Positions 6,307 through 7,786 of a stretch of DNA of 7,786 nucleotides are shown here, one piece after another. Source of the DNA: JBNJGB01 sp051747385 (lineage in GTDB: Bacteria; Myxococcota_A; UBA9042; PHBI01; JACKFB01); NCBI GenBank assembly GCA_051747385.1, contig JBNJGB010000069.1:1-7786 (forward strand), read 5' to 3'. The notes beneath the pieces were generated by a model. The model was not told where the DNA came from. It saw only the letters and a list, made by a program, of their open reading frames with translations, and searched no databases. How positions within the stretch are numbered: the stretch's first letter is position 1; every line of letters starts with the position of its first letter. The position numbers and the translations under genes were made by a program.

Positions 6307-7302
6307 CTACCCGCGCCGGGTGCGGTTGCGGCGGGCCGCCTCGCGGCTGACGATGCGCTCGAGCTGGTCGGAGCGGGCGCCGAGGCGCCCGGCTCGCGTC
6401 CGTCCGGTCGCGGCGGCCTCGCGGCTCACGACCTCTCGGCTCATGGGGCCGGCGGCCTGCTGCGGAGCCGCCACTCGGCCCATGCCCGAGGTGGGGGGCG
6501 CCCCCAGTCCGCCCATCGCGGCGAAGGTCGGATCGCCGGTGACGGCCTCGCCGGTGCGGACGAGGCGGAGGTAGCACTCGTAGCTGGTCTCGGAGCCGGT
6601 CTTGAAGACCTCCAGGCTGGGCGGTGCGAAGGACTGGAAGCTGCCGAGCGTGCCGAGGCTTCCGTCGTAGAAGATGCGGTTGGTCCGGTCGCCGGCGTTG
6701 GCCTGGGCGATGGCGCCGCCGCGGTAGGTGGTGCCGGGGATCTGGATGCGGGCCGCGACGGCGGTGGTGCTGACGAACTCGAGTCCCACGACGGCGTAGG
6801 TGCCGGCGGGCAGCTCGCCGTCGGTGATGTCGGGGGTGGTGGAGACCCACTCGAGGGAGGTGGCCGGCATCGTCCCGTCGTAGCGGAGCGTGAAGGCGTC
6901 GCCGGGCGGCACCGGGTCGTGGCCGCCGATACGAAGCCAGAGCATAGCGACGGCGGTCTCGGCCGTGCCGGAGGAGGACTCGGCCTCCACGGTCACGCGC
7001 TCGCCCATCTCGAGCAGGATGGCGTCGCCGAGCGACACCATCAGGTTCGGGTCGTTCGGAGGGGTCGCGGCCGCCTCGAAGGGGCGGATACTCGGATAGC
7101 CGACCCGGAGCATGCTCGGCGCGAACATGCGGGCGCGGGTCATGTTCGCGCTGCCCGCGTAGGCCGCGATGACCTCTGCTGGGCGCGTCACGGCGTATCC
7201 CGCGCTACCAACGGTCGGGATGATGCCGTCTGCCGCTGGCTCAAGCGCGGTCAACCCCGTGTTGTCGATCTGTCCTGAGAAGGCGAGAGTGTGCACGGCC
7301 AT
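6307..7302 (-). CDS. Putative structural protein, beta-rich, with Arg-rich repeated tail
   Basis: 331 aa, ATG 7302 to TAG 6307. A GAGGAG lies 7 nt before the start and a structured 270-bp leader lies upstream. There is no signal peptide or membrane segment. About 1-270 is rich in short beta-like strands and Gly/Pro/Thr turns (MAVHTLAFSGQIDNTGLTAL; RVGYPSIRPFE; ELPAGTYAVVGLEFVS; FYDGSLGTLGSFQSFAPPSLEVF), the texture of virion or particle proteins that assemble in the cytoplasm. About 270-286 is a Gly/Ala/Pro linker. Residues 287-331 form a strongly basic tail in which VSREAA followed by RTR occurs twice (292-305 and 318-330), plus an extra SRE at 288. Arg-rich tails often bind nucleic acid or act in assembly. 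I have a general sense of similar uncharacterised virus-associated proteins but cannot name the family, so the role as main subunit of the operon is inference. Confidence 0.88.
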   Translation of the reverse strand: MAVHTLAFSGQIDNTGLTALEPAADGIIPTVGSAGYAVTRPAEVIAAYAGSANMTRARMFAPSMLRVGYPSIRPFEAAATPPNDPNLMVSLGDAILLEMGERVTVEAESSSGTAETAVAMLWLRIGGHDPVPPGDAFTLRYDGTMPATSLEWVSTTPDITDGELPAGTYAVVGLEFVSTTAVAARIQIPGTTYRGGAIAQANAGDRTNRIFYDGSLGTLGSFQSFAPPSLEVFKTGSETSYECYLRLVRTGEAVTGDPTFAAMGGLGAPPTSGMGRVAAPQQAAGPMSREVVSREAAATGRTRAGRLGARSDQLERIVSREAARRNRTRRG

Positions 7303-7328
7303 GAGGGTACTCCTCGGAAGGGTTCGTG

Positions 7329-7351
7329 CCCACCGTCGCCCGACGGATGGG
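7329..7351 (-). promoter_or_regulatory. Leader hairpin next to a C8 run
   Basis: CCCA-CCGTCG pairs with CGACGG-TGGG, 10 bp with one bulged base and a 2-nt GG loop, about 27 nt upstream of the 331-aa ATG. It overlaps a run of eight Cs (coding strand, 7349-7356). The position, just before the Shine-Dalgarno sequence, suits an mRNA-stability or translation-control element. Function unproven. Confidence 0.35.
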
Positions 7352-7398
7352 GGGGGTCAACCGCACCTCTGTAACCGCCCCGCCGAGCGTTGTGGTGC

Positions 7399-7416
7399 CG
7401 CACGATGCATGGTGCG
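7399..7416. promoter_or_regulatory. 18-bp dyad, operator-like
   Basis: CGCAC-g-ATGCAT-g-GTGCG is an almost perfect palindrome: five outer base pairs and a self-complementary ATGCAT core, broken only by one mismatched pair. It lies about 100 bp upstream of the 331-aa start. It could bind a dimeric regulator or form a 5-bp RNA hairpin. No matching second site was seen. Confidence 0.3.
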
Positions 7417-7474
7417 CCTCCGTGAGTGGATACAGTTGCCACGCCGGTGTCACGGACAACTCCGGGAGCGGGTC

Positions 7475-7512
7475 CACGGGTGGCCGCCCACCCGTGCGTT
7501 TGAAGGCACGGG
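7475..7512 (-). promoter_or_regulatory. Two mutually exclusive hairpins (attenuator-like)
   Basis: Hairpin 1 (7512-7491, first in transcription): 7-bp perfect stem CCCGTGC/GCACGGG with an 8-nt loop. Hairpin 2 (7496-7475): 9-bp perfect stem CACGGGTGG/CCACCCGTG with a 4-nt loop. They share bases 7491-7496, so only one can form at a time. No T-tract follows hairpin 2, so a classical intrinsic terminator is not supported. It may still serve as a transcript end for the upstream gene, about 75 nt past its stop, or as a switch for the downstream operon. Confidence 0.4.
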
Positions 7513-7572
7513 CGCGGTGGCTCGGCGCAAGGCGGTCTTCTGGTGGGCGTCGTCGGCCCCGTCGGGATCACA

Positions 7573-7786
7573 CTACCAGTCGTCCCGCGGGCCGTCCGTG
7601 ACAGCCAGGATGGCCCCTGCCGCCCGCTCGGTCCTGGCGAATCGAGAGGGAGTGCGGAAGGGAACCGGGTCCGGGCCCGGGACATGCGGAATCGGGCCCG
7701 GTCCGCCACCGCTGTGGAGATCGACGAAATCGAGGAGCGCCTCCTGCAGAGCGGGTCCGATGCCTTCGGCGGACACGCCCAGGTTG
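7573..7786 (-). CDS. C-terminal end of an unknown gene (partial at the right edge)
   Basis: An open frame enters from beyond base 7786 and ends at TAG 7573, giving 70 visible residues. It begins NLGVSAEGIGPALQEALLDF, a helical stretch, followed by a Gly/Pro-rich turn region (GGGPGPIPHVPGPDPVPF) and a basic segment ending TDGPRDDW. A GTG at 7776 could act as a start, but no stop lies upstream within the window and no Shine-Dalgarno sequence is visible, so I treat it as the 3' end of a longer gene. Too little is visible to name it. It is on the same strand as the operon and may belong to the same locus. Confidence 0.5.
   Translation of the reverse strand, partial: NLGVSAEGIGPALQEALLDFVDLHSGGGPGPIPHVPGPDPVPFRTPSRFARTERAAGAILAVTDGPRDDW

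Larger units (their letters stand above)
7303..7572 (-). other. Intergenic leader with several hairpins, no gene seen
   Basis: These 270 bp separate the right-edge gene from the 331-aa gene. I see no convincing coding frame, tRNA or transposon end. The region holds four inverted repeats (7491-7512, 7475-7496, 7399-7416, 7329-7351), a run of eight Cs on the coding strand (7349-7356) and the Shine-Dalgarno sequence of the 331-aa gene. It probably carries the end of the upstream transcript and/or the promoter and 5' leader of the operon. No strong -35/-10 pair could be identified. Confidence 0.55.

Noticed and set aside
5813..6850. 345-codon minus-strand frame rich in His and Arg
   Set aside because: Overlaps the 331-, 97- and 276-aa genes in another frame; composition (HHRRR runs) is that of a shifted high-GC frame.
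7429..7459. Possible promoter (TTGTCC ... TGTATC on the minus strand)
   Set aside because: The spacer is 19 bp and the -10 matches only about three consensus positions; too weak to annotate.
7241..7477. 78-codon minus-strand frame in the leader
   Set aside because: No Shine-Dalgarno sequence, overlaps the start of the 331-aa gene in another frame, and spans two of the leader hairpins.

Overview
The window is high-GC DNA whose genes all read on the minus strand, so the biological order runs from the right edge to the left edge. No taxonomic marker gene is present. Strong GC preference at third codon positions, exported proteins with Asp-rich linkers, a MopE-type 'CDGxDNDCDxxxDE' motif and Cys-rich stretches point to a Myxococcota-type deltaproteobacterium. 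That is an inference from style.

Layout in transcription order: (1) C-terminal end of an unknown gene running off the right edge (stop at 7573). (2) A 270-bp gap (7303-7572) with four predicted hairpins, two of which share an arm and exclude each other. (3) A compact operon: a 331-aa beta-rich protein with an Arg-rich tail (7302-6307); a 97-aa protein of phage small-structural-protein style (6297-6004); a 276-aa protein with a carboxypeptidase-regulatory-like beta domain and a helical C-terminus (6000-5170, GTG start). (4) A tandem duplicated module. Copy B is an FGE/SUMF1-fold lipoprotein (5173-3974) followed by a truncated, frameshifted remnant of the next gene (3941-3675). Copy A is a second FGE-fold lipoprotein (3678-2464) followed by the intact version of that gene. 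(5) That intact gene starts at 2430 and stays open to base 1, giving at least 810 codons. It has one hydrophobic segment and no family I recognise.

Genes are tightly packed. Strong Shine-Dalgarno sequences precede the 331-, 97- and 276-aa genes and the large gene. Both lipoprotein genes lack a good Shine-Dalgarno sequence and instead start in a 4-nt ATGA overlap with the preceding reading frame, which suggests translational coupling. The two lipoproteins are about 96% identical through the linker, metal-binding motif and first two thirds of the FGE fold, but only about half identical over the last ~125 residues, and they carry unrelated signal peptides. The FGE active-site region looks degenerate, so I read them as surface binding proteins rather than formylglycine-generating enzymes.

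The combination of a virion-like structural set, paired C-type-lectin-fold lipoproteins with diverged tips and a large unknown protein matches no named system I can identify. It is the main candidate here for something undescribed. A joint function is inferred from gene order only.
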